A stretch of DNA of 64,000 nt from Mucilaginibacter lacusdianchii (GCF_009770985.1 NZ_WSRW01000001.1:868001-932000); one strand, 5' to 3'; shown: positions 48,140 through 57,858, counted from the stretch's first letter. Numbers and translations: made by a program. The notes: a model not told the origin generated them from the sequence alone.

Positions 48140-49003
48140 TTATTTTTCAGCGCTTACTCCAGCTTTTTTTCTCACTTCCAGGCGCATAGTATTGAAGGCA
48201 AACTTCAAGGCACTAGCTAAAGAGGCTTTGGTAACTATGTTAGATAAATCGATACCCAAATGCACAATGGTTTGGGCAATTTCAGGACGGATACCGCTGA
48301 TGATACACTCGGCACCCATGAGGCGGGTAGCGCTTACGGCTTTAATTAAATGCTGAGCCACTAATGAATCAACTGCCGGAACGCCAGAAATATCCAGAAT
48401 AGCAATACTACTGCTGGTTTCTACAATTTCCTGCAACAGGCTTTCCATCACAACTTGTGTACGGGCACTATCTAAGGTACCAATGATAGGTAAGGCCAAG
48501 ATGCCATCCCAAACACGAATTACCGGCGTCGATATTTCAGCAATCTCGTCAGTTTGACGCAAAATTACTTCTTCACGTCCTCTGATAAAAGTTTCGAACG
48601 TCACAGTACTGAAGTTATCAACCAAACGGCTGATCTTTAAAGTTTGCTCATACAAAGTAGCCACATCATTTTGTAATTCATTCTGCAAAACTTCAAACAA
48701 AGCTTCTTTCAAACTGAATACAAAAGCACCGGTTTCGCGCGGACTAAAGCCTTGCTTAGCCCGAGATACCGATATTCCAGCTAAAATTTCCAGCACCGGC
48801 TCAAAGTCCATTGACTGTGGGTCATTTAGATTTGCTTCTGTAAGGTTACTTACTAAAACATCTACTAATTCTTCCGACTGAACACGCAAATCCTCATTGC
48901 TCATCAGATCGTCACGTAAACCAATATCAGATAATTGGTTTTTCATCCATAATTCGAGAATAACGCTTTGCTTATTTTTAAAAACTTCAGCTGCTTGTGG
49001 CAT
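48140..49003 (-). CDS. RsbR-like stressosome sensor/scaffold
   Basis: The 287-residue protein has an N-terminal helical sensor domain of RsbRD type (GFSPRETGAFVFSLKEALFE) and a C-terminal STAS domain. The two phosphorylation sites known in RsbR as threonines read here as serines: Ser179 (GTLDSAR) and Ser213 (PAVDSLVA). No heme- or flavin-binding motif is obvious, so the stimulus is unknown. It is the first gene of the operon, with a promoter box upstream. Confidence 0.9.
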   Translation of the reverse strand: MPQAAEVFKNKQSVILELWMKNQLSDIGLRDDLMSNEDLRVQSEELVDVLVSNLTEANLNDPQSMDFEPVLEILAGISVSRAKQGFSPRETGAFVFSLKEALFEVLQNELQNDVATLYEQTLKISRLVDNFSTVTFETFIRGREEVILRQTDEIAEISTPVIRVWDGILALPIIGTLDSARTQVVMESLLQEIVETSSSIAILDISGVPAVDSLVAQHLIKAVSATRLMGAECIISGIRPEIAQTIVHLGIDLSNIVTKASLASALKFAFNTMRLEVRKKAGVSAEK

Positions 49004-49042
49004 TTAAGATTGATTTATAAGAACGTAAGATACTGTTTTCGG

Positions 49043-49050
49043 CAAATATA
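49043..49050 (-). promoter_or_regulatory. TAnnTTTG box for the stressosome operon
   Basis: On the minus strand TATATTTG, a perfect match, ends 39 bases before the RsbR start. A TTG at 19-base spacing is not clear. Confidence 0.5.
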
Positions 49051-49156
49051 AAATAAACTTATTACACCCTTTAGTTATAATTGATGATTTTAATTGCTAA
49101 TTAACCTAGGAGAAACCTCCGATTAACCACTCTGTAAAAACACTTTATTTTAAAAG

Positions 49157-49184
49157 AAAGCCGATACCCGCAGGTACCGGCTTT
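49157..49184 (-). terminator. Terminator of the RND efflux operon
   Basis: A stem AAAGCCG.TACC / GGTA.CGGCTTT with a 4-base loop (one mismatch) is followed on the minus strand by CTTTT, 19 bases past the RND pump stop. Confidence 0.65.
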
Positions 49185-49203
49185 GCTAATATCCACACAA
49201 ATA

Positions 49204-52200
49204 TTAGCGTATAGCTACGCCGCTTTCTACTCGTTTTTTATACGCCCAATAAAACACTATTGGGAATACAAACAGGTTGAAAATGGTATTGGTGATTAAA
49301 CCGCCTATCACCACAATAGCTAAAGGTTTTGAGGCTTCGGAACCGATGCCTGATGATACCGCCGCAGGTAATAAACCAATGGCTGCCATCATGGCTGTCA
49401 TAATTACGGCGCGCATACGGTCTTCCACACTTTGATACAGGGCCTGGGCAAAAGTCATGCGCTCGGGGTGATGCCTCATCTCTTTCATGTTAGATTTGAA
49501 TTTGGTAATTAAGATCACCCCGTTTTGCACACAAATACCAAACAAGGCAATAAAGCCAATACCTGCCGAAATATTAAAGTTGATACCGGTAATCAACAGC
49601 GACAATATACCACCCACAATGGCAAACGGCACATTGTTTAATACCAGTAAGGAATCACGAAAGTTGCCAAACAATATGAACAGGATGAAAAAGATAATTA
49701 ACAAGCTGATAGGCACTACCTGAGCTAAACGTTTAGTAGCGCGTTGCTGGTTCTCAAAATCGCCGGCCCATTGCAGGTGATAGCCTTTTGGCAGTTTTAT
49801 TTGTGCATTTACTTTTTGCTGCGCTTCTTGAATAGTGCTACCCATATCGCGACCACGGATAGAGAATTTGATAGCACCATAACGCTCATGATTATCACGA
49901 TAAATTAAACTTGGACCTATAATTTTACGAATGCTGGATATTTCACGCAGTGGTACCCGACTACCGTTAAGAGTTGGCACCCGCAAATCGCCAATAGACT
50001 CTTCGTTGTTACGGAAATCTTCGGGGTAGCGGATGCGCAGATCAAACTTGCGTTCGCCTTCGTAAATCTGAGTAGCGGCTTTACCGCCCAGCGCCATTTC
50101 AATTACAGCATTGGCATCGGCAGTGGTTACACCGTATACGGCCATTTTACTTTCATCCAGATTAATCTGCAGTTCAGGCTGACCTAAATTGCGTAGTATG
50201 CCCAAATCGGTAATACCATTAACACCTTTCAGGATTTTGTAGATAGACTCTTCTTTATTTTCGATGAAATGAAAATCATCACCAAACAGTTTTACCACGA
50301 TGGAGCCTTTCACACCGGATACTGCTTCTTCTACGTTATCTGATATAGGCTGAGAAAAATTCAGATCCAGCCCAGGAAAACGCTTCAGCTTTTCCTGCAT
50401 ACGCTCAATCAACTGCTCTTTGGTTTCTTTGCGTTTCCATTCTGATTGTGGATAGATATCTACCTGAAACTCGATATTGTAAAAGCCGGTAGCATCGGTA
50501 CCATCGTTAGGCCGACCGGTTTGCGACAACACTTGCTTTACCTCGTCAAAGCTCAGGAATATGCGGCGCATTTCATTAGCCATCTTAACCGATTCATCCA
50601 GTGACGTACTCAGCGGACCAGTTGCCCGTACATAAATGGAACCTTCATTCAACTCTGGCAAAAACTCGGTACCTAAAAATTTAAAACAGAACAAACCTGC
50701 TACCAATGCAATTAAGGCTACCGGCAGTACACGGCGCTTAGCTTTAAAGCAAAACGCATAAATGCGCATGGCGTTACGAATAATGGCCTCTAAAAACTTA
50801 TTGTGTTTTTCGCGAACATCTTTTTTCAGCAACACGCTGGCCATAGCCGGTACAAAAGTAAAGGTAAGCAGTAAGGCACCCAGCAGGGCAAAGCCCAACG
50901 TCCAGGCCAGCGGCGAGAACATTTTACCTTCCACCTTTTCGAAACTAAAAATAGGTAACAAACCGGTGATGATAATCAGCTTGGCGAAGAAGATACCTTT
51001 ACCGTTGGTTAAGCAGGCCTCTTTAATCATACCCAATTTGCTCAGGCGGTTGAATTTCTCCATCCCTACCTCTTTGGCTCGATGATCTAGCACAACGAAA
51101 ATACCTTCGACCATTACCACCGCCCCATCTATGATAATACCAAAGTCGATAGCACCCATGGATAGCAGATTGGCCGCCATACCTTTTAATTTTAGGCAGA
51201 TAAAGGCAAACAGCAGAGCCAGCGGAATAATGAGCGATACAATTAAGGTAGTACGCCAATCAGCCATAAACAGAAACACAATAACGGTTACGAAGATGAT
51301 ACCCTCGCACATATTATGCAATACGGTGTGGGTAGCAAAATCAACCAGCTTTTCGCGATCATAAAAGGTTTTGATTTTTACATCGTCGGGCAATATGGAA
51401 GTGTTCAGTTCCTTGATTTTATCTTTTAAGGCGCTGATAACCACGCTTGGGTTTTCGCCTTTGCGCATTACTACAATGCCTTCAACCACATCAGGGTCTA
51501 AATCACGACCAACCTGGCCTAGGCGTGGCAAACTGCTTTCATCCACGTCGGCAATGTTTTTTACATAAATAGGTGTGCCGTTGATGTTATCAACAATGAT
51601 GTTTTTGATATCGTTGATATCATTTAACAAACCAATACCGCGCACCACATATGCCTGACCGCTTTGCTTAATTACATCTCCGCCTACGTTGATGTTACTT
51701 TTAGATACGGCATTGTACACTTCTAGCGGTGTTACATTGTATTGCAAAGCACGGCGTGGGTCAACGGTAATCTGGTAAGTTTTTACCTCGCCGCCAAAGC
51801 TGTTTATGTCGGCAACACCAGGAACAGAGCGAATTTCGCGATCAACCACCCAATCCATAATGGTTTTCAGTTCCCGAACAGATTTGCGGTTACTGGTTAG
51901 GGTAAAGCGATAAATTTCGCCGGTTGGGCCGTATGGTGGTAAAATGTCGGGTTTTACACCATCAGGTAAATCGGCATCTACTATATGGTTATTCACCTGC
52001 ACGCGGGCAAAGTTGTAATCCACATCATCATCGAAGGTAATTTTCACTACCGATAAACCGAATAACGATGATGAGCGGATACTAACTTTGCGCTCGGCAG
52101 GATTCATGGCAATTTCGAGCGGACGGGTTACGAATTTTTCCACTTCCTCGCCGCTACGACCTGGCCATTGAGTGATGATGGTAACCGAAGTGTTAGTCAC

Positions 52201-52332
52201 ATCCGGAAAAGCATCAATGGCTATATTTTTGAAGCTGACATAACCGGCTACAGCCAGCAACAGCGTAACAAAAAATATAAAGAATTTATTTTTTAAGGCA
52301 AACGCCAGAACGGATTTGATAATCTTGTTCAT
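49204..52332 (-). CDS. Heavy-metal efflux RND pump (CzcA-type)
   Basis: The 1042-residue protein is a full-length HME-RND transporter exporting metal across the envelope with proton uptake. Its N-terminal helix, the NMCEGIIF helix and two large periplasmic loops are all present. The fourth helix holds DFGIIIDGAVVMVEG (about 394-408), the DFGxxxDGAxxxxE pattern of the divalent-cation (Co/Zn/Cd) class, not the Cu/Ag CusA pattern. It is last in the regulator-kinase-TolC-adaptor-pump operon. Confidence 0.94.
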   Translation of the reverse strand: MNKIIKSVLAFALKNKFFIFFVTLLLAVAGYVSFKNIAIDAFPDVTNTSVTIITQWPGRSGEEVEKFVTRPLEIAMNPAERKVSIRSSSLFGLSVVKITFDDDVDYNFARVQVNNHIVDADLPDGVKPDILPPYGPTGEIYRFTLTSNRKSVRELKTIMDWVVDREIRSVPGVADINSFGGEVKTYQITVDPRRALQYNVTPLEVYNAVSKSNINVGGDVIKQSGQAYVVRGIGLLNDINDIKNIIVDNINGTPIYVKNIADVDESSLPRLGQVGRDLDPDVVEGIVVMRKGENPSVVISALKDKIKELNTSILPDDVKIKTFYDREKLVDFATHTVLHNMCEGIIFVTVIVFLFMADWRTTLIVSLIIPLALLFAFICLKLKGMAANLLSMGAIDFGIIIDGAVVMVEGIFVVLDHRAKEVGMEKFNRLSKLGMIKEACLTNGKGIFFAKLIIITGLLPIFSFEKVEGKMFSPLAWTLGFALLGALLLTFTFVPAMASVLLKKDVREKHNKFLEAIIRNAMRIYAFCFKAKRRVLPVALIALVAGLFCFKFLGTEFLPELNEGSIYVRATGPLSTSLDESVKMANEMRRIFLSFDEVKQVLSQTGRPNDGTDATGFYNIEFQVDIYPQSEWKRKETKEQLIERMQEKLKRFPGLDLNFSQPISDNVEEAVSGVKGSIVVKLFGDDFHFIENKEESIYKILKGVNGITDLGILRNLGQPELQINLDESKMAVYGVTTADANAVIEMALGGKAATQIYEGERKFDLRIRYPEDFRNNEESIGDLRVPTLNGSRVPLREISSIRKIIGPSLIYRDNHERYGAIKFSIRGRDMGSTIQEAQQKVNAQIKLPKGYHLQWAGDFENQQRATKRLAQVVPISLLIIFFILFILFGNFRDSLLVLNNVPFAIVGGILSLLITGINFNISAGIGFIALFGICVQNGVILITKFKSNMKEMRHHPERMTFAQALYQSVEDRMRAVIMTAMMAAIGLLPAAVSSGIGSEASKPLAIVVIGGLITNTIFNLFVFPIVFYWAYKKRVESGVAIR

Positions 52333-52359
52333 TGTTCAATTTCTAAGGGCGTAAAAAAA

Positions 52360-53463
52360 TCAGTCTTTTAACGACTCGTACAGGAATACCTGACGTGAAG
52401 CCACTACCTTGTCGCCGGGTTTTAAACCATTGCTGATGTAAGCATAATCATCAATCTTTTTAGCAATGGTTATGGGCTGAATGCGGGCATGAGCTTTACC
52501 ATCCACCAGCACCACATAGTAGCGATCGTTATCAAACACTAGGCTGCGGGTGTTTACTTTAGGCAAAGTTTCGCCGCTGTGCGATTGCACCTGTACGTTG
52601 GCAAACATTTCGGGCTTTAATAAATTACCGGCATTGTTGATAACCACACGAGCCTGCATTACTTTATTATCAGGATCTATAGTGCTATAGATTTTATCTA
52701 TATGCCCTTTAAATACTTTATCAGGATAAGACAAGGTGGTAATATTTACATTATCACCGGTGTGAATACTGGCAACATCCGACTCATAAATATTAATCAT
52801 TGCCCAAACAGACGACAAGTCGGCCACGGTAAACATAGCTTGGTTGTTGTCTGCCCGAACTTCAGAATTACTGGTAACATTCTTTTCAATTACGGTACCT
52901 GCAATTGGCGAAATGATATCATACCCACCCGCGTTACCTTTATTGATATTTAAAACCGTATGCGAACGGCTGGCTTCAGCTTGTGCTTTTTGATAGTCGC
53001 TACGTGCTGCCTCTACATCCTTTTCGGCAGCCAAACCGCTTTTGTACAAATCCTGTGCTACCTGTAAGCTGCGTTTGGCATTGCGTACGTCAGCATCGGC
53101 CGCAATTACATCTTTTGAAAAGCCGGCCATTTCCACACTTCGCATGGTGCCCAACAACTGGCCTTTGTTTACATAATCGCCCAACTGCACGTGCACATTC
53201 TGGGTAACGCCGCTTACCATCGGGAATATTTTAGCGATCTTGCTGTCATCAGCCGTAATTTTACCGCTCAGGTTGGTTTCGGCCAGTGCACTGCCGTCTT
53301 TTACCGTATCAATCAGCAGGCTATTCAGTAAGGTATCGGTTACCTCAAATTTGTCACTTTTAGGTGCTTCAGCAGGGTGTGACGTGCAGGCACTCAGGGC
53401 ACCAATACCCAGCCCAAATACAGCCACTAAAACAGGGTATGAAAATTTATATTTTGTATTCAT
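52360..53463 (-). CDS. Efflux RND periplasmic adaptor (membrane fusion protein)
   Basis: This 367-residue lipoprotein-like adaptor has a signal with LSAC as lipobox (Cys26), a beta-barrel/lipoyl pair (GVTQNVHVQLGDYVNKGQLLGTM and YDIISPIAGTVIEKNV), a helical hairpin (YKSGLAAEKDVEAARSDYQK), and a C-terminal barrel (KPEMFANVQVQ). It links the pump and the outer-membrane channel. No His-rich metal-binding tail is visible. It lies 27 bases before the pump gene and 12 after the TolC stop. Confidence 0.92.
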   Translation of the reverse strand: MNTKYKFSYPVLVAVFGLGIGALSACTSHPAEAPKSDKFEVTDTLLNSLLIDTVKDGSALAETNLSGKITADDSKIAKIFPMVSGVTQNVHVQLGDYVNKGQLLGTMRSVEMAGFSKDVIAADADVRNAKRSLQVAQDLYKSGLAAEKDVEAARSDYQKAQAEASRSHTVLNINKGNAGGYDIISPIAGTVIEKNVTSNSEVRADNNQAMFTVADLSSVWAMINIYESDVASIHTGDNVNITTLSYPDKVFKGHIDKIYSTIDPDNKVMQARVVINNAGNLLKPEMFANVQVQSHSGETLPKVNTRSLVFDNDRYYVVLVDGKAHARIQPITIAKKIDDYAYISNGLKPGDKVVASRQVFLYESLKD

Positions 53464-53475
53464 GACGGGTGAATA

Positions 53476-54775
53476 TTATTTGTTAAAGAATGATGTTCCG
53501 GTTACGTAGTTCAATTGCTCTAAGGCGTTTAAGCGATCTTGCTGTAGGGCATTAATTTGAAGGGTATTGTTTTTATATGAATCGTAGAAGTCTAAAAACT
53601 CCAGTAAACTAATATTGCGACGCTGATAGTTTTTGGCTACTTCTTCAATCAGGTGGTTAAAGTCGCCTTTAAAAGCGGGGTCAAAACTATTGGCCAGTCT
53701 ATCCAAACGAGTTGCGCTTTGATAGCTGTTAGCTAACTGGCTTTGCACCTGATCTTGCTGTAACTCCAGTTGAGTTTTGCTTGCATCAACCGCAATGCGG
53801 GCTTGTTTAATAGCGCCCTGGTTACGGTTAAAAAATGGCAGCGGCATAGATATACCTACATAATTGTAATTACGGATGTAGTTACCCTGTTTATCATAAC
53901 CAGCTTCCAGCGTAATATCAGGCACGGCGTTGGCTTTTTGCAGTTTCAGGTTTGTATTGCTATAATCAACTGCGGTGCGGGGCTTTTAAGTCGGCACGGT
54001 TGGTATAAGCCGAATCAAGTAATTGCTGATATGGATATTTTTGCAGTGTATCGGCTGTAGACCCATCAGGCTGATAAACCGCTGCCACATAAACTTTTGG
54101 ATCAGTTTTTAACAGCAGCTTAAATTCACTTTGTATATCGTCGATACGGTTTTGCAGGTTAGCCTGCTCGGTTTGTAACGAGTATAGTTGCGATTGTATG
54201 CGCAGTACTTCTTTTTGGGCGATGTTGCCTTTGGCATATTGTTGCTGAAATGCTTTTAGCGTTTTGCTTAGCGAATTAATTTCTTCAGCATAAACTTTGA
54301 CTGATTGCTGCTGGAAATAAATCTGAAAGAAATCGGTACGCAGGGTATAGCGCAAGGTGCGCAGCAAGTCAAAAAACTGGTATTGTGCCAGTTGAACATT
54401 CAGGTTAGCCAGTTGAATATTTTTGTTACGCTTGCCTGCTGTAGTAATCAGCTGCGAAAAATCAGCTTCATATTCCTGACCCTGGTGGCTGGTGTCAAAA
54501 AACTTTTTACTATCACCATTATATAAACCGTGTTGTAATTCAATCTGCGGGTTGTTAAATAATTTGGCGGTTATTACTTGGGCCTGCGCATCGGCAATAT
54601 TATAGCGCTGCGCAATTAAGCTTAAGTTATTTTTCAGAAAAAGATCTTCTGCCTGTGGCAGCGTAACTTGCAGCGTATCGGCATTTACGGTTTGTGCTTG
54701 TGCCGCACCGCCCACTATTATACATACTGCGGGCAGCAGGGTATAAATTAATGCTCGAATAACTTTTGTATACAT
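53476..54775 (-). pseudogene. TolC-family outer-membrane channel gene split by a one-base frameshift
   Basis: The gene reads as two frames. The first starts at an ATG at 54775 (MYTKVIRALIYTLL, signal peptide ending AQAQT) and stops at a TGA at 53966. The second is open from before 53955 to the stop at 53476. A C run of four (GGGG at 53979-53982 on the plus strand) marks the shift: with three, the frame would continue LKARTAVDYSNTNLKLQKANAVPDI, joining the two halves into one protein of about 430 residues, the normal TolC length. The gene is disabled, the base is a sequencing error, or slippage restores it. The rest of the efflux operon is intact. Confidence 0.85.
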
Positions 54776-54871
54776 AGCTTTATGTGAATTATCTAACACA
54801 AAGCTATAGTGGCAGCATTAGAGCCAAATTAGGCTCACATTAGAAGCAGATTAGGATTTATTAATGTGTTT

Positions 54872-56230
54872 TTAATGAGCAAATACGATGATAAAAGTGG
54901 TGCCTTTGCCGGGCTCAGACTGCAAACGAATAGTGCCGTTAAACAGCCGAACTATTTTTTCGGTGACATATAAACCTATGCCGCTACCCGGATAAGCTTT
55001 AGCGCCAGGCGCACGATAAAAAGAATTGAATATTTTGGCTTGCTCTTGCGATGATATACCAATACCCTGATCTTGGATCTCCAATTGCACCTGCTTATCA
55101 TCTGCAAGAAGCGTACAGGTTACCAGCCGGTTATCCGAAAATTTAAAGGCATTGCTAATAATATTGTTGATGGCTATAATCAGCAACGACTTATTGGCAT
55201 TGATTAATAAATGCTCCTGATTTTCGGGCAACTGTTTAAAGTCAAGCTTTAAAGCACCTTTACCTATTTCGGCAGTCCATTGTGCTTGCAGCTCCCAAAG
55301 CAGCTCGTCAATAGCAACCGAACTCAAATTGGCGCGGGTATAATCGCGGTCGGCACGGGCTATCTCCATCAAAATATTCACCGTATCGCGCAAGCGCTTA
55401 GAATCATGCAGCAGGCGGTGTAATATCTGCTCATACTCTTGCTGGCTGCGCTGATGCTGCAGGGCAACCTCAATATCGCCCATCAGGCTGGTAACCGGTG
55501 TGCGCAACTCGTGCGAGGCATTGATCACAAAAGCGTGCTGCAAATCGAAAGCATTTTCCAAATGCTCCAGCAGCTTGTTGAAGTTCGTAGCCAGTTCACT
55601 GATTTCGTCTTTACCACTCCCCTCGTCTACCCGCTGGCTTAGGCTACTGGCCCTGATGTTTTGCATTTGACTAATAACAACTTGGATAGGCTCTAATGAT
55701 TTAGCCGCAAACCATTTACTGATGAAATACAATGCAGCCGATACCACTACAAAAAGTATCAGCATAATAACAGATAAGGTGTGCAGACGCCGTTGTGCCT
55801 GCATATCAAAAGCCGAGGTAAGAATAACAAAGTTGCCCTGGTTATCTTTAAAGTAAATACCTACCGTTTGCCGGTCACCCTCTGCCAGTTCAATATATTT
55901 TTTGCGCCGAACGGTTTCGATGGTGTTATCAGGCCAGTATTGCTGATTGTCTTTAATGAAAGAGGCATCGTTTCTATTGTTATAAATCCGGATTACTTCT
56001 TGAGGTAAGCGCTGCAGGTAGCGTTCGCGAATATTACTCAAGGAATCTGGACTTACTTCATCGGCTTTCAGATATAGCTGAGCGGCTACTTTAGCACGGT
56101 CACCCAGGCGGTCATAAAAATCTTCCCGAAAATATACGCCGAATGTAATGTAAATAGCCGCCATCAGCACCAGCATCACTGCCGAGCTAATTAGCGTAAA
56201 ATTCATCGACAGACGGTCTTTAATCTTCAT
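54872..56230 (-). CDS. Sensor histidine kinase of the efflux operon
   Basis: The 452-residue protein has two membrane helices (about 15-35 and 152-172) flanking a periplasmic domain, a HAMP linker, and the core motifs ASHELRTPVTSLMGD (His240), NNIISNAFKFSD, DQGIGIS and GSGIGLYV. It is the class that pairs with OmpR-type metal regulators. The regulator's stop overlaps its start by 4 bases (ATGA), and the TolC-type gene follows 97 bases later. Confidence 0.93.
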   Translation of the reverse strand: MKIKDRLSMNFTLISSAVMLVLMAAIYITFGVYFREDFYDRLGDRAKVAAQLYLKADEVSPDSLSNIRERYLQRLPQEVIRIYNNRNDASFIKDNQQYWPDNTIETVRRKKYIELAEGDRQTVGIYFKDNQGNFVILTSAFDMQAQRRLHTLSVIMLILFVVVSAALYFISKWFAAKSLEPIQVVISQMQNIRASSLSQRVDEGSGKDEISELATNFNKLLEHLENAFDLQHAFVINASHELRTPVTSLMGDIEVALQHQRSQQEYEQILHRLLHDSKRLRDTVNILMEIARADRDYTRANLSSVAIDELLWELQAQWTAEIGKGALKLDFKQLPENQEHLLINANKSLLIIAINNIISNAFKFSDNRLVTCTLLADDKQVQLEIQDQGIGISSQEQAKIFNSFYRAPGAKAYPGSGIGLYVTEKIVRLFNGTIRLQSEPGKGTTFIIVFAH

Positions 56231-56916
56231 GCTATTTTCTCAGCTTTAAGAATGTACCCCATACCAATTACCGTATGTATCAGCTTTGTTGGAAAGCCTT
56301 TTTCAACTTTATTACGCAGATAGTTTACATACACATCAATAAAATTAGTACCGGTATCAAATTCAATACCCCATACCTTTTCGGCAATATAATCGCGAGA
56401 GAGCGTTTTGTTGGGGTTGCGCAAAAAAAGCTCCAGCAAGCCATACTCTTTTGCAGTTAATACAATTTGCTGGCCAGCACGCTCGGCAGTTTTAGTCCAC
56501 AGGTCTAGCTTCAAATCGGCATAGCTCAGTACATGGCTTTCTACCTGTTTGGGCTGATTCCGCCGCAATAAAGCTTTAAGACGCGCTGTCAGCTCCATAA
56601 AATGAAAAGGCTTTACCAGGTAATCATCAGCACCGGCTTGCAGTCCGGCCACTTTATTTTCCACCTCACCGAGGGCAGTTAACATTAAAATAGGCACACG
56701 ATTATTTACCTGCCTTATTTCGTCGCACAGTTCCAGCCCGGTAGCGTCCGGAAGCATCACGTCCAGTATAATCAGGTCAAACTTTTGTGTGGTGAACAAA
56801 GAACGAGCCTCGGCGCCGTCATGGGCAATCACTACAGCATAATTATGCTCTTCGAGCCCCCAACGTATAAAGGCCGATACTTTTTCTTCATCCTCAACCA
56901 GCAATATGGTATACAT
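56227..56916 (-). CDS. OmpR/CusR-type response regulator of the efflux operon
   Basis: The 229-residue protein has a receiver domain (ILLVEDEEKV, Asp52 in ILDVMLP, YLVKPFHF) and an OmpR-type winged helix (VLTAKEYGLLELFLRNPNKTLSRD, GTNFIDVYVNYLRNKVEKG). I chose the ATG at 56916 (MYTILLVEDE); a longer start 33 codons upstream adds sequence unlike the family. It is the first gene of the pump operon and diverges from the Nudix regulator. Confidence 0.94.
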   Translation of the reverse strand: MYTILLVEDEEKVSAFIRWGLEEHNYAVVIAHDGAEARSLFTTQKFDLIILDVMLPDATGLELCDEIRQVNNRVPILMLTALGEVENKVAGLQAGADDYLVKPFHFMELTARLKALLRRNQPKQVESHVLSYADLKLDLWTKTAERAGQQIVLTAKEYGLLELFLRNPNKTLSRDYIAEKVWGIEFDTGTNFIDVYVNYLRNKVEKGFPTKLIHTVIGMGYILKAEKIA

Positions 56917-57002
56917 ACATTCAAATATGAAATATTTAACGCATAAAACAGGGTTACGGTTGTATAATTGTTTTAGCTGATGCAGCAGAGTACCCTTATG
57001 GC

Positions 57003-57028
57003 ATTGTGTACACAATCACCTATATTTA
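57003..57028 (+). promoter_or_regulatory. Palindromic candidate operator and -7-like box before the Nudix regulator
   Basis: ATTGTGTACACAAT (57003-57016) is a perfect 14-bp palindrome. TATATTTA, one base from TAnnTTTG, follows at 57021-57028. The palindrome ends 43 bases before the regulator ATG, a position suited to autoregulation. Confidence 0.5.
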
Positions 57029-57059
57029 CCTGCCTCTTAAGGCTGCACATAACATTCAG

Positions 57060-57767
57060 ATGAACAGATATTCAAAACAAACCCGACTCTTACTGGCAAT
57101 AGACTGTATAGTTTTTGGTTTTGACGGCGAATCATTAAAAATTCTGCTCATTAAACGCGGCTTTAAACCCGAACAAAACAACTGGAGCTTGATGGGGGGA
57201 TTTGTACAGCCAGATGAGAGCGCAGAACAAGCTTCTAACCGGATTTTAAAAGAACTGACCGGCTTAGAGGGCGTTTATTTGGAACAACTCCATACTTACT
57301 CCGACCCCAAACGCGACCCATTTGAACGTACCGTTTCCATCGCTTACTTTGCACTCATAGATATCAATAAATACGAAGCGCAATTGAATGAAGATTATCA
57401 CGCTGAATGGTTTTCACTCAAGAAAGCGCCTAAATTAGTTTTTGACCACGAGCGCATGGTGCTGGAAGCCCAAAAAAGGCTACAATACAAAGCTGCCCTG
57501 CATCCAATTTTATTCGAGCTTTTACCCAGCAAATTTACCATACCGCAGTTGCAGGCTTTGTACGAAAGTGTGTTTAATGCAACTTTAGATAAACGGAATT
57601 TTAGTAAGCGATTGCTGGCAACCGGCTTATTGATCAAGTTATCTTATAAAGATAAAGCATCATCCAAACGGGGAGCCTTTTATTACCAGCTGGATATGAA
57701 AAATTATTACTCCAAATTCCAGGCATTCTTGAATCTAATTCCAAATCCGGATAACTTACTATCTTAA
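57060..57767 (+). CDS. Nudix-fold transcriptional regulator (NrtR/AraR-like)
   Basis: The 235-residue protein (ATG at 57060; a GTG 18 codons upstream is less likely) has an N-terminal Nudix domain and a C-terminal winged helix (FTIPQLQALYESVFNATLDKRNFSKRLL). The Nudix box is degenerate: after GGFVQPDESAEQASNR it reads RILKEL where an active enzyme has REUxEE, so it has probably lost hydrolysis and only binds a ligand, as in the AraR/NrtR regulators. The target is unknown, as no sugar or NAD genes adjoin. Confidence 0.88.
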   Translation: MNRYSKQTRLLLAIDCIVFGFDGESLKILLIKRGFKPEQNNWSLMGGFVQPDESAEQASNRILKELTGLEGVYLEQLHTYSDPKRDPFERTVSIAYFALIDINKYEAQLNEDYHAEWFSLKKAPKLVFDHERMVLEAQKRLQYKAALHPILFELLPSKFTIPQLQALYESVFNATLDKRNFSKRLLATGLLIKLSYKDKASSKRGAFYYQLDMKNYYSKFQAFLNLIPNPDNLLS

Positions 57768-57803
57768 TTTTCCAACAAAAGATGGTACTGCATCTCTATA
57801 AAT

Positions 57804-57838
57804 AAAAAAAGCAGCACTTACTTGGTGCTGCTTTTTTT
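57804..57838. terminator. Bidirectional terminator between the Nudix and phosphoesterase genes
   Basis: A 14-bp perfect stem (AAAAAAAGCAGCAC / GTGCTGCTTTTTTT) with a 7-base loop between converging genes. Confidence 0.85.
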
Positions 57839-57858
57839 ATGAAACAATATTTTTTTAA

